Source of the DNA: Gorsachius magnificus
Lineage: Eukaryota > Chordata > Aves > Pelecaniformes > Ardeidae
NCBI GenBank assembly: GCA_034008185.1
Contig: CM067081.1
Span: 150,814,258 to 150,878,257 of the forward strand
Reading direction: 5' to 3'
DNA length: 64,000 bases
Every line of letters starts with the position of its first letter. Within the stretch, counting starts at the first letter, position 1. The notes beneath the pieces are model-generated. The model was not told the DNA's origin. It did not search any database and worked only from the letters and a program-made list of their open reading frames with translations. Made by a program: the position numbers and the translations under genes. This document shows, piece after piece, positions 26,801 to 39,300 of the stretch.

Positions 26801-29800
26801 CTCGTTGTAAAGAATTTCCTCCTTATATCCAGTCTAAATCTACCCTGGTTCAGTTTAAAACTATTACCCCTTGTCCTGACACATCTGGCCTTGCTAAAAA
26901 GATTGTCCCCATCTTTCCTATAGGCCCCCTTTAAGTACTGAAAGGCCGCAATCAGGTCTCCCCACAGCCTTCTCTTCTCCAGGCTGAACAACCCCAACTC
27001 TCTCAGCCTGTCCTCGTAGGAGAGGGAAGAAGACTCCCTTGCTGACCAGTTGAGTGTAGCTGTATCAGATGCTGCGTTGATGAGCTGTTTCGCTTTTTCT
27101 GGCTCTGCTGCAAAATTTTTTGTGATGTCCGTGAACGCAGTTGGGCACCAGAGCCCTGGATTGATGCTGCTCTCTGCCTTCGTTCACAGGAGTGGGGTTG
27201 GCAGCTGTGGTTCTTTCCTTCTGGCTGAACATCTACTACATTGTCATCATTGCCTGGGCTCTCTACTATTTCTTCAACTCTTTCACTGCGGTGAGTCACA
27301 GACGTGCCTATGGCATGGCATTACCTGTGCTATGGGTCCTTCCTCCCTGCTTCATGGGGAGGAGATGTTTATGCCGCAAAACATCCACTACCTGCTTGTA
27401 GTTTGTGCAAAGAGCCTTTGTCAGCACCCCGCTGGACCCTTCCTAAAGAGGCTCATTGGCCCTGGAGGCAGTCAGGCAGTGCTGATGGGTACTGATGCTT
27501 GTTGTCTGGAGAGGACGGGTGGTCCCCTGGAGGGGATGGTCCTGTCCCCTCTCTGGGGACTGCTGCCAATTACTTCGGTCTTCAAAACCCACCCTGTGTC
27601 TCTGTCATATTTCTAGAGCTGTGCAAATCTAAGAGCTGCCCATTTCCACAACTGGTTTTGTCACAACATGTTCTTAATATCCAGGACGTAGTCCTGACCT
27701 TAATTAGTCCTCTCTTACACTTCTCTTGATAGATGAAATCCCAGGGATTTTTTCTCCTGGGAAAATGATTCAGAAAACATTTAGACATCTGCTTGTGACT
27801 GTCCTTTAGCACGTACTTTGGCACTGTGGTTTATAGCGGGTTCCTTTTCTATTGCAGGGTCTTCTACCATACAAGGTCAGAATCATGACCCATGTTAACT
27901 TCTTGGTAGCTGAATGATTTATTTCAGCCCAGATTTTATTTCTTCCCCAGCGAAGAGTTCCCTCTGTGCAACCTGCAGCCTTAAAGACATCACTCCGTGG
28001 TTCAAATGGGATCTTTTTTCATTTAGCTATAACCCTGAAAGGCCGTTCTGAATGTCACACATCCAGTTTCACTTTTTGTTTGATCAAAAATTTCAAGTAC
28101 CCATCGAGACTTTTTCTAAAATATTCTGTTTGGCATTCCCAGCTGTGTTTCTACTGCCAATACCCACTGTAGGCTCCTGGCTCCAGAAAAAAAAAAAATG
28201 TCAGTCATGGATGATGAGGTGCACCCTTTGGGGATTCCCAAATGAGCAAAAGTCTCCCCCAAAGGAACGCATCCCTGTTCCGCCCTGGGCAGGATGCATC
28301 TTAGGATGAAGCTTTGGTACAGTCAGGTGTCACAGACCCGACTGGTACCAGTGCTTTTATCTACACAGGTAGCTCCAGGTGGTCAGCCTTTTCTTTTACC
28401 AGAGATAATTCCAGATTCCACAAAGGAGCCAAGGTACAAATAAAAAAAGCTAGGCTGATGCCTGTCCCTTGTTCCTCCTAAATTTGACTAGGAGTATTTT
28501 GAACCCGAACGGGAACGCAGCTTGCCTTCTGCAGTTTATGTCCTCTGAAATTTGGAGGAAATGGAGCAGCAACAAAACGTCCCCCTGCCTGCCCCTCCTT
28601 ACGAGAGCTCCACAGTGTCTCTGATGTGCAAACTGCTCGGTGGAAGGGGTGGCTTGAGGCATCGCATTTGCTTCCGTGCAATTAGCAAGTCCACAATGAA
28701 ATCACTGGGTGGGTGCAAACAGCCTGGGTGGCCACCGGGGTGCCCCCGCCTGCCCCTCCATAGCCCTTCTTCTGCCAAGCCAGCGTGCACATTGGGAGGT
28801 ATCATCTGCTGGATCGAACTAATTTAGATGGGGGGGTGAAGGCAGCACTTAAAGGCACTGATGCCACAAAGCACTTAAACCACAGATAACATTTCTAAAG
28901 GGGTCTGTGTTGGTGGATGAATAGGAATGGATGCAAACATCTCCTTAAAGCTTTGTTGAGCTGGAGGTTTTATCTGCAGAGGGAAATAATCCAGAATAGC
29001 CAATCTGCATCTCTCTACATGCCCTGCACTTGGGAAATGAGATTGCTGCACACGGAGCCATATCTGTTCCCGTTGGGCTGCCTCAGCCATGGCACGACAT
29101 GGCACGGGCGAGCTGCCCTGCGGGCTCACACAGCCCCTGATGCTGTGGTTTCATCGCTTGCAGCACCAGAGCTGGTTGTATTCAGGCTGTAGTGGCGTGC
29201 TGCCGTCACACTGCTACCTACGGTGTCAGCATCTCCCCGGAGTCCCTTTGTGCTGCTTACAAACAGGGCAGGGAGCAGCGTGAAATAGCTGATCTGCTTT
29301 ACATTTACTCCTGGACTTATGTTACAGTAGTTTATTCGTGTAGACAAATGGTTGGCTCCCATTCTCAATGCCACGTTGCTTTTTAAGCATTGAAGCTGGG
29401 AATTAATGAGAGATAAGAAACAAATCAGTGTTTATTCTTTGTGCAGTAAATTCCAACCACTTGTTGAGAGAAGCTAGCCAAAAGCCGTAATGACTATAAA
29501 CACAATATCCCCTGGTTGCTATTTTAATTAGTAGCTATTAATTACTAACAGTTAATTGGAAAGGGCTTTCTATCTGGGGAATTGCTAACATTTTATTAGA
29601 GCTACAGCACTGCCCTAATCATGTTGTGATATTGTTTTCTGGAAAATCCATGTCCCAATTTATCATTATTTTGAAAGATTGTTTCATGCTTTTGACTGCA
29701 AGCCTCCTGCCCATCCAAAAAGAAAAAAAAAAGGGGGGGGTTCAGTTTAGAAGAAGACAAATTTTGCTTCTCACCACTGCTCTTCGGAGAGGGCACATTA

Positions 29801-32800
29801 ACGATAACCCTTCTGTCCTTGTGCCGGTGCAGGACCTGCCGTGGCAGAGCTGCGGGAACGCCTGGAACACCGACCGCTGCTTCTCCAACTACTCCCTGAG
29901 CGACACCAGCAACCTCACCAGCGCTGTCACCGAGTTCTGGGAGTATGTCCACAGCCTGCCCACACCAGGTTTCTCCCCCTTGCCACGGCCATCGTGCCTG
30001 CTCGCCAGGGCTGCGGCGGTGCCTGCCGGCACCTTTCCTTGGACAGCCTTGGCAGGAGGGGGAGCTCAGAGATAGCCGTCGGCCGGGGCGGACATGGGCA
30101 TGGGGTGCACTGTGCAGCTGCAGGTCAGATGGATAGAGGGGATGACAGCCTCCCCACTTCTCTTCTTCTTCCTTTATCCCATCACGATGAGCCTCAGGTC
30201 CCTTTCAGGGTTTTGTGGGCTCTCATGCTTGTCTGCACCTGGCCCTTTGCCCTCCAGCCGCCTCCAGGATCTCGGGTCCCTCTGCCCCCAAGGGCTGGAT
30301 TCCCCCTTAACGCAACCTCTCCCACCCCTAGGAGGAACATGCACCAGATGTCCGGGGGCTTGGGGGAGCCCGGCACCATCCGCTGGCCCCTGGCTGGCAT
30401 GCTGGCCCTGGCCTGGCTGCTGGTCTACTTCTCCATCTGGAAGGGTGTGGAGTGGACAGGCAAGGTATGGTGCGAGGACCAGGGGGTTCGGTGCTGCCTC
30501 TTGGTGCCGTGCTTGGGTCTTGGCTCTCGAAATGTCCTCCGGACTCAATTTTGCTTGAGTGCCTATAACTAAGGTTATGATGTTTCAAGGCAGAATCACG
30601 GTAGATGCTATTAAATCTCTGACATTTACCTTTCATGGTTGTAAAAATCGCTACCATGTTTATGGCAATTTTCATTCTAAGCGTAGAGAATAACTCTTCC
30701 CTGTAAAGTCATGGGTCTGAGTGCTCAGACCCTCTGAAAGACTTGGGAAGAGATTTTCAGTGATTACTTATGTTTCCAGCCTCGGGACAGCCCTTCTAGA
30801 GGGCGAGAGGCCTCTTCTGGGCTCCCCCTTTTGAAAATCATGGTGTCTTAAAATGCCGGTGGGAAAAAAACCTCACCACCTCCTTTGAAAATTTCTTCAC
30901 TGCCCTTTAGGGACTGGTGGGAGACCCCCAGATCAGATGCACGTTGTTAATCACTGTGTAGCATTTCAAGCTAGCACAGCAGAAAGGTAATTGCTCAGTT
31001 TAGTGAAACGACGATGCTGAGATACTGAGATGTGTTATTTAGAGCACAGCGTGGTGTAGCTGGACAATATTATGAAAGGAATAATGTGAAGGAGAGATCA
31101 GAAAGAAGCGCTTCAGGCACAGGTCACCTAAGCTGTTAACTTCCCCGGTGGTTCTCAAACAGGTTTTAGCTACACAGCCACAGCACAGCCCCAGCGATTG
31201 CCCGTCGGGGCCCGATGCTGGGGGATGGCGTGGTCCCTGCCAGCCCCTGAAACAGCACTGGAAAGCAAGTGGTGGAGTCAAGACGACTCATGTTGTTTGA
31301 TGCGTTGGACCAGATGAACAGCAGCTTTAGGCCTGCAAAATAAGGATGTGGTGACTTTAAGGGATTACTTCTGTGGACTAAATTTATCCTTGTGCAATTC
31401 CCTTGTCTTTGGGCAATTCATCCAGACTTTAGCACGCTACTTTTGCGATTAGTGCGTCCTTGCGTGTCATTGGCAGAGAGAAGCCTCAAGCAGCCAGAAA
31501 CATTACTAGCATGGGAACGGGAGACAGAAAACGCAAGGAAATGCTGCCAAAAGCAGCAGTGCACGGGGAGCCTGTTCCCCCCTCATGGGGACACAGGCTG
31601 GATCCAATGCCGCCATGGTCAGGAAGGCTCCTGGGCACTGGCTGGCTGAGGGCTTCTCTCCCATGGTGTCTTTTTGCAGGTGGTGTATTTCTCGGCCACC
31701 TACCCCTACTTCATGCTCTTCATCCTCTTCTTCCGGGGAGTCACGCTGCCGGGAGCGAAGGAGGGGATCCTCTTCTACCTCACGCCCGACTTCAGAAGAC
31801 TGTCCGACTCCGAGGTTCGTAGCCTAGTGAGGAAAGCTCTTACCTCCCGGTTGTCTCCGCATCCATCTTCCTTGGGCACTTCCCTTGAATATTTTGAGTA
31901 TTAAAAATAAAATGGAGTAGTTCCCCATTCAAGCAGTCACAGCCCTCACAGGCTGAGACAAAGCTGAAGGGCAGGCCCTTTGTGGGTGGAATTCCACACA
32001 GCAGCTCTGCTGTACTCAGGCAGTGTTATCCACGGGATGGGGGGTTGAGAAGTTACCCCAAGGAAGGAACCTCCCCTCCGGGCTGGGAATGCCTCATTTC
32101 ACTATCCCAGGGTGGGCGATTTGGCCTTGATCTGGTGGTCCCAGAGAAAGGAGGATGTGGTGGCGCTGGCATGGGGGCCTCAGAAGCACAACAGTACACA
32201 TGGCAGCAATTTTTGGAAGTGCTTAAATGATGGCTGGTGGCCAGTAATGTTGCTGTGGTCAGGGGGGACCCAGGAGAAGCATGGAGGCTTGCAAAGGCAA
32301 AGTTTTTCAGGTGACACAGGCTCTGCCTTTTGCAGCAGCGATGCTCCTGTAGCTCCAGAGGTCACCAGCACTGAGCTGCTGCAGGACGTGTACCTGCAGC
32401 ATGGAGTCCCCCCTGTTGTAGACATGTCTCCTGCAGCAGCTCAGCAGCGTGGAGGCCCTCACGCTGCACTCCTCTCCCAGAGCAACCCAGGGAACCAGTA
32501 TGCAAAAGCTGGAGGAAGCGATGGGCAGCGTTGTCCAGAGGTTGGTGTTTGCCTCCAGCGTGCGACAGCCTTACCAGGCAAAGCAAAGACACCAAGCTTT
32601 TGGCCCCAGGAGCTCCCACACCCTCTCTGATAGACAGATAAACACCAAAGTGTCCGGGTGTCTCATCCATTCCCTCCATGCCAAGCTATTGCTCAAAGGG
32701 CTGGACCCACCAAGCTGGCAGCACAGAGGAAGACAGACTCAAACCCAGCTTCTTCTCCACAGGTCTGGATGGATGCAGCCACGCAGATCTTCTTCTCTTA

Positions 32801-35800
32801 CGGCCTGGGGCTGGGGTCCCTGATCGCACTGGGGAGCTACAACACTTTCCACAACAATGTCTACAGGTCTGTTGGGTTTTTTCCCAGCCTCCTGCATGGT
32901 GGGGAGTGCTCATGGGCGAGGGAGGGGGTCCCGGTCAGTCTGGGGTGCCTGATCTCCGACGTACCCTTGCTGGCAATGTGCAGCCTGGGGGGGGCAACGC
33001 TGCGGTCATTGCAGCGGGGCTCCCCCACCCGCAGCACACTTAACAAGCCACCCGTGCTACCTCTCCCAGGCACAGGAGCTGCTCTCAGCAGGGCTTGGGC
33101 TTGTGTTTATCCCACCCTTCGCTCCTGGCCTCTTTGTAGGGAACCCACAGGTGGTTTCTTTTCTTTCTTTCTCTCTTCCAGAGACTCCATTATTGTCTGC
33201 TGTATAAACTCCACCACAAGCATATTTGCCGGATTTGTTATTTTCTCTATCATTGGCTTCATGTCGCACATCACGAAGAAGCCGATCTCGGAGCTGGCCT
33301 CCTCAGGTAAGCAGAAACCCAGGTTCAAATGCAACAGCAACCTTTGAGAGCAATTTGTCAGTGAGCATGGGGTGCTCCCAGGCCTTTCCTAACTGGGACA
33401 CAAGTGTGCAACCCTTTCTGCGTGCCCTCCCACCAAGATGGGTCTTGGGAACCTGTGGCTGATGCTCATCAAGCTCTGGCTGCAAGGGGCATCTCTGCCT
33501 GCTTTTAATGTTTGCCTTCTTTTAGTGCTGAAGTTTTACGTGCTTTTGCTGCAGTGAAATATTTAGGCCATTTGCTTTCTGAAACCTTCTTATGGAGAAT
33601 AGATACTGCCTATATTTTCAGTAGATGTGATCAAAATTTGGAGTCCCTTTTCCATGCAAAATTTTGAAACTGTAATCTCAGAATAATTTTTTAACCAAGA
33701 TGGGACTGTGTCTTTTTGCACAAAGACATATTTTGAAATTGCTGTCTTCCCAGAGAAAGCTTTTATCTCAACAAACAGCATTTTGTAGTGGAAAAAAAAA
33801 AAAAGACATCAGGAAAGTTATAACCAGCTCTGAATATCAGTTTATTTTTCTAGCAAAGTGCTCAGCTCCATTTGGTAGCAGTAATTTGATGACTTTCTTG
33901 CAGGAAGAGAAAAGGCAAAGCATTTCTCCAGTCATTCCTGCCTCCCCACCCTACCCCTGTGCACCCCACTGCGTTGGTGTGTCGTGGGCAAAGGCATTTC
34001 CTATATTTAATATAGGAGCATCTCTAGCTCCTATATTAAATACCTGCGATCCTTGACTGTGATCATTGACCCTCTGTTCAGCTGTGGCCCTTAGCTCAGA
34101 CTTCCCATCCAATGCTTAGTAAACATGGGCTCATCCCTCTTTTCATCACCACAGGCCCCGGACTGGCTTTCCTCGCCTACCCACAGGTTGTCACACAGCT
34201 GCCCCTGTCCCCGCTCTGGTCCATCCTCTTCTTCTCCATGCTGATGATGTTGGGTCTGGATAGTCAGGTGAGACGCCCCCAGGACAAAGTAGGGTAAGAT
34301 ACAAAGAGATCTTCAGTTATGATGGTGGTGTCGCCTTCTCAGGATGGTGCTGAGCAGGGTCTTTGCTTACTCTTCATGGTGAGATGCAGCTGCATGAAAC
34401 AAAACCTCCCATGTGGTCATCACCCCTGCGCTTGTCCCTCATGCAGACATATACTGCAAGTGTGGCGGGATCTGACCACTACCCCATGCACCAGCCCTTG
34501 TCCTGCTGCCAGTTAAAAATAAGAGTAATGACCAGCTTCCAGCAGCCCAGGAGAACCAGTCAGACTTACCAGAAAATCACCATTTCCCTGTCGGAGGAAG
34601 AGGATCTTCGGAAAGCTTTCCTCCGTTCAGATCAATTTTTGGCCCTAGTGAAGTGCCGATGCTGCTTGGGCACAGCATGTCCCCATCTTGCTGGGTGACC
34701 CTGGCAGCTGAGCTCACAGCCTCTAGGTAGAGCTAGCAGGAAACTCGCCCAGCCAATGTACTTCGGGTCAAAGGAAAAAAGAGAAATATTTATTTCAAGT
34801 AATAATTGCTTTTCTCTTGTAAGACATGATTCCCCCCATCCCCAAAATGTGAAAGGAGGGAAATCAGTGTTAACCGCTTCATTTTGTGTCTGCCTGACAA
34901 CAGTTTGTGGTCATCGCAGCTCTCTTGGTATTTTGTGAGAAGCTCAGATTGGACGCTTTGGATCTCCTTACTCTGTCACCTTGACAAAACGCATTTCCTG
35001 TGAGGGAAGAAAACATCGTTACTTTGGCTTACTTCCACAGCTTAGGGTAGAAAGCCTCCATCTCCTCCACTCCCAGGAGTTGGGGGCAGCGTCTCTGCAC
35101 AAGGTACCCGTCCCCAGCCAGAGCTGGTGCTCAGGCACGGCATCAGCAGTGTGTGCTGAGAAAAACAGCGGCGCCGTGGTTGAATCGGGGGTCTCCCGTG
35201 GTGTGAGGAGAGTGGTTTGATGCAGCATTTCGGCGTTGTCGATGATAACAAAAGTGGCCCTGGGCAGAGCAGAAGCACCCTGGCCTGGTTCGTAGGTGAG
35301 CAGGGGTAGATCCTGGCAGACGGAAGGAGCCAGGCCTTGGGAAAGGCTGGTGCCTGGGTACCCTGACTGCTTTGCCATCAGGGAAGACTTACAAGATATT
35401 TGAGGGGGAAGTGGACGGATGTAGCAAAAGGTCTCTACCCTGCCCCCCTCAGAGCCCTCACAGAACAACAAAAAAACCCCCCATGGTCTCTGTGTTTTTA
35501 CCAGCAGTGATACATTTTTTGGTGGTAATGCAGCATAAAAGTAGCTACCCAGTGAAGGAGTGAATTGCAGCGTGCCTCCCTTTTGAGTGCATCAAAATCA
35601 AAGGCTTCTTCAAGAGCCTGTGCTCGGGCTGTCACATCCTCCCCTGTGCCTGCCCACTCTTTTCTTGCAGTGCAAAGCACCAGTACAAAAGGGATGCTCT
35701 CTGGGATTACAGGTAGCGTTGATAAACCCAAGTCTAGGTCATAATCAGGCTCAAAACCTATTCCTGAAACGTCACACCTGGTGTCCAGGAAAATCTAATC

Positions 35801-36354
35801 AACCAAACCTGGTTTTCAGTTATGGCACACGGCCATAAACACATCATAAAGCTCACATCTGCATTACCACAGACGCTCTTTGGCAAATAATTTCAAATAG
35901 TGACTAAATGTTCTGAAAGAAGCTACATTTACAGAAAAAAAAAAAAAATTACTCTCCATGGATTATTCACCCAGCGCTGGTAAATAGTTTGAGACATGAC
36001 AATAAGCCCTCTAAGCACTGTGTGGAATTTATTTGCTGCACTTGCTTCTGAAATACCACTTGAAATTCTCCAAGTCCCTTCTGACAGCTGGTCTCGGAGG
36101 GCAGACAGTCTGTGGGGGGCTATCATTGCCTGCAGGAGGAGGAGGAAGGAGTGGGGGGAAACGAAGCATCAAAAGGAAAGCAAGCTTTTAAAAAAAGCAC
36201 AGATAAATACACGGGAAGAAGCTTTCTGTCTGCATGCTGGAGCTCTGATTCAATCGAACACACCATTAACAGCGTGGCAGCTTATGCATGTAAAACGAGT
36301 AACACGGGCGGTGACAACGGCTGCGGCTGCACAAGCGTTTTGAAGTGTCCAGTT

Positions 36355-36386
<32 letters not shown>

Positions 36387-39300
36387 AGATGGTTTTGCTA
36401 TTTGCTGATTAAATAACATTTGTGGTATTTGCCGGCAGGGAGCAGCCATTTTTCATCTGGGTCGGCAGCCCAGTCCGCAAGGCACGGCAGGGCCATAGGG
36501 CTTTCCTTGCACCCTGTGCCCCGGGGGCTTCCCCTCCTCACCGTCCAGGCGCGGGGCTGTAGGCAGGGCAGGGATGCTCGGGAGCCTGGCTAGCGAAGGA
36601 AGGTAGGGCCGAGATCTGTGTTCGTGACGCAGGAGCAAGCCCCAAGCCCTTCGGGACGGTGGGAGCGGGTCCACCCGTGCCCATTAGCTGCCACAGCGAG
36701 TCCGTCAGCCTTCCTGCAGGCGCAGCGCAGCCTCATCCTCCTCTTTCTGCCGGGGCGCTCCTCTCGTCTGCGGTTACTCGAAGGGGATGAAAGACCTATC
36801 TTGCTAGACACATGCCTCCCTCCTGTGCCCCCGCTTGCCGCTCATGTGCCTGAACGTTCACTCTGCCTCTGATCCATCCAGGCTTCAGCTCTCTTGCGTC
36901 TAGACCCTCTTGCATAACATGCTAATGCTTTCTTTTAACCTACCAGTTTCCAGGTCAGGCGTTTTCTCCCCAGGGGAGCTAGCGAGCCTTGTGACTGCAA
37001 GCTTGCGTCCGTCCCATGTGAGGCCGCTTCTCCCAGGTTATTCGTGAGGAATTCCAGCTGTGAGCAGTGAGACCCATTCTCCCGGCTCTCTGCTGCACAT
37101 CTGGCTGCTGCGGTCAAACCCCCGGCGGGCCCGTGGGTCCCGGTCAGGGTGCTCAGCGTGGCGGAGGAGGGGACAGCAAGCCCCTGACAGCAGGAGGGGA
37201 TGGGAAACAGACTTTCGTTCGGACGGCGGTGCCGCCTATATTGACCCCCAAGCCCAGATGGTCAGACCCAGCAGCTTGTGTAACGATGAAGCCCCTGAAG
37301 GGGAAAAAGAGCAACAGTGAGAAGTGAATGGAAATAAAATCTTTAGGAGAGAAACAACATCATAGGGCGAGGCATGAGGAAGAACAGAGTATGTGCTAAA
37401 AATTGTGGCTGGAGACAGTGAGAAAAATGAGACTTTTTGGAAAGCAGACTGATGCGTGCGTGCGTATGTGGGTGTGTGTGGGTGTGTCCCCTCCCGCACA
37501 CACAAGGGTGCACACAGGGCACGGGTGAGACCAGGAGGCACGGCAATGACCAGATCCTCCATGCTTCCACTCAGGTGCCTACGCATCTCGAGCAAGCATC
37601 TCAGGTTGGGTGTGCAGGCTGGAAAAGGTGGACCCCAGGCCAGACAGGGAGGCAGAGTCCCCAGGGTTGGGAAGGTGAGCCTCCTCCAGGCAGCAGTGCC
37701 TCTGAAGCTTTGATGCTGGCATGAGACAGTTTTCAGTGAATGGTATGAAGGTCATTGCCTGTTTTATGGCTAGAAAAAGCAGCTTCCTACCATTTGGTTC
37801 CCCACCTCGTCCATTACACACCAGCTTAATTTTGATAGGAGGCAAAGAGATTTCAACTCACTTTGTAGCCCTGATCCCCATCATCCAGCTCCCTGTCTTT
37901 CCCTCTGTGCTTTCCCTGACTTTGATCCCTCTTCCTGCACCAAGGGGCTGTTGGTTTTACTCCCTCCTGTTATCTCAGGCATCTTTTTCTTCGCTTCTTC
38001 TCCAGGGGCCACACCTCACATCCACCCTCTGCCCCGACCACCCCTGGCCCCCCTCCAAACCCTTTTCCCTCTCTGCCTTGCCTGGTGCCAGACTGCCTGG
38101 CCCTGCCCGTGGCTCCGGCAGCGCCTGGCCATGCATCCACATGGAAGGAATAGCTTTCGACAGTGGGGGGTTTTTTGTCACACCGGCTCTTCACACTGCA
38201 TCGCCAGCTCAGTCCTGACTCTTCCAGATGACAAGCCAGGTGGGATGGGGTGAGGAGCTCTCTGTCAATGAGTATAAAGGCAGCTCAACCCGTGCCCAAA
38301 CAGCAAAAGATGCTTTAATAGCACTTGTGTCCCACATAAAAGGCTTAGCTTATTAAAAATACGAGTTGAAGCAGTTGAGCTTTGATGCTCTGGGAATACC
38401 AGCTTTCCTACGGATATAAAACCCTGGGCAGAAACATTGCCCTTTGCCTCGCTCTGTCCCATGTGGAAGCCAGCCCCAGCAGCCAGCGGCGTGCAAGCTC
38501 TCCCAGCTCAGACTCCCCACTTTTCTTCCATACATCTTCCCAGCCCTCTGCTGCTCTTTTTAGTCTGTGTACCCCCTATCTCAACCTCCAGTCTAGGGTT
38601 TTTTTCTTCTTGTCTCCCTATTCAAAGCTGAATCTAAAAATGCCAGCGCTTTCTAGAGCTCTCTCCCAGGGGCACGAAGGCCCCTGACATCCAAGAGCAA
38701 TGAAAACTCTTTTATTTTCATTGGACTGGCTTGTACACTTACTGAGGGTGACCAGGGAAACTAGGAGCTTGCTGCCCTCATAAAATTCCCCGGATTTTTG
38801 CTAGAGGCATGATGTGCTCTCTGAGAGCTCTATGTTACCGGTTGTTTCTGGGAGTGAGATATAAAAGAGAATTTCACAATTTATCAAGAAATAGGAGGGA
38901 AGGATGCACTTCACATACATACAGTCAAACTGTCCTCGTGCTGTAGGGCAGAACTAGTAGGAAAACTGATCTGGAGGTAACACTCCTGGGGACTTCTTTA
39001 TGTGTTACGGTGCAGACAGCGTTAATACACTGTGCCTGGAATGGCACTGCTCAAGCCATCCAGGTGTTTTCAGCTCTATAAAGGGCATGTGCTGGGAGGA
39101 TGGGCTTTTAATGTGCTCCGTGCACTTAACGTAATGTGCTTGGGGAAGTGAAATGGAGTCAAGGCCTGGGCGGTCAGAGGTGTTGTTATGATGCACACGC
39201 ACGCGAGGCTGGGCAGCGGGTAACGCAGCTCCCTAATGAGCGTTGTAGCTCACTGAGCAGCACAAGCGCCGTTGCGGTCGGCTGGGAAGCGCACACATGG

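Noticed and set aside
29841..30572. Plus-strand frame of 243 codons
   Set aside because: It overlaps exons 4 and 5 in a different frame. The true frames match GAT-1 and are joined by GT-AG splicing, so this is a shadow.
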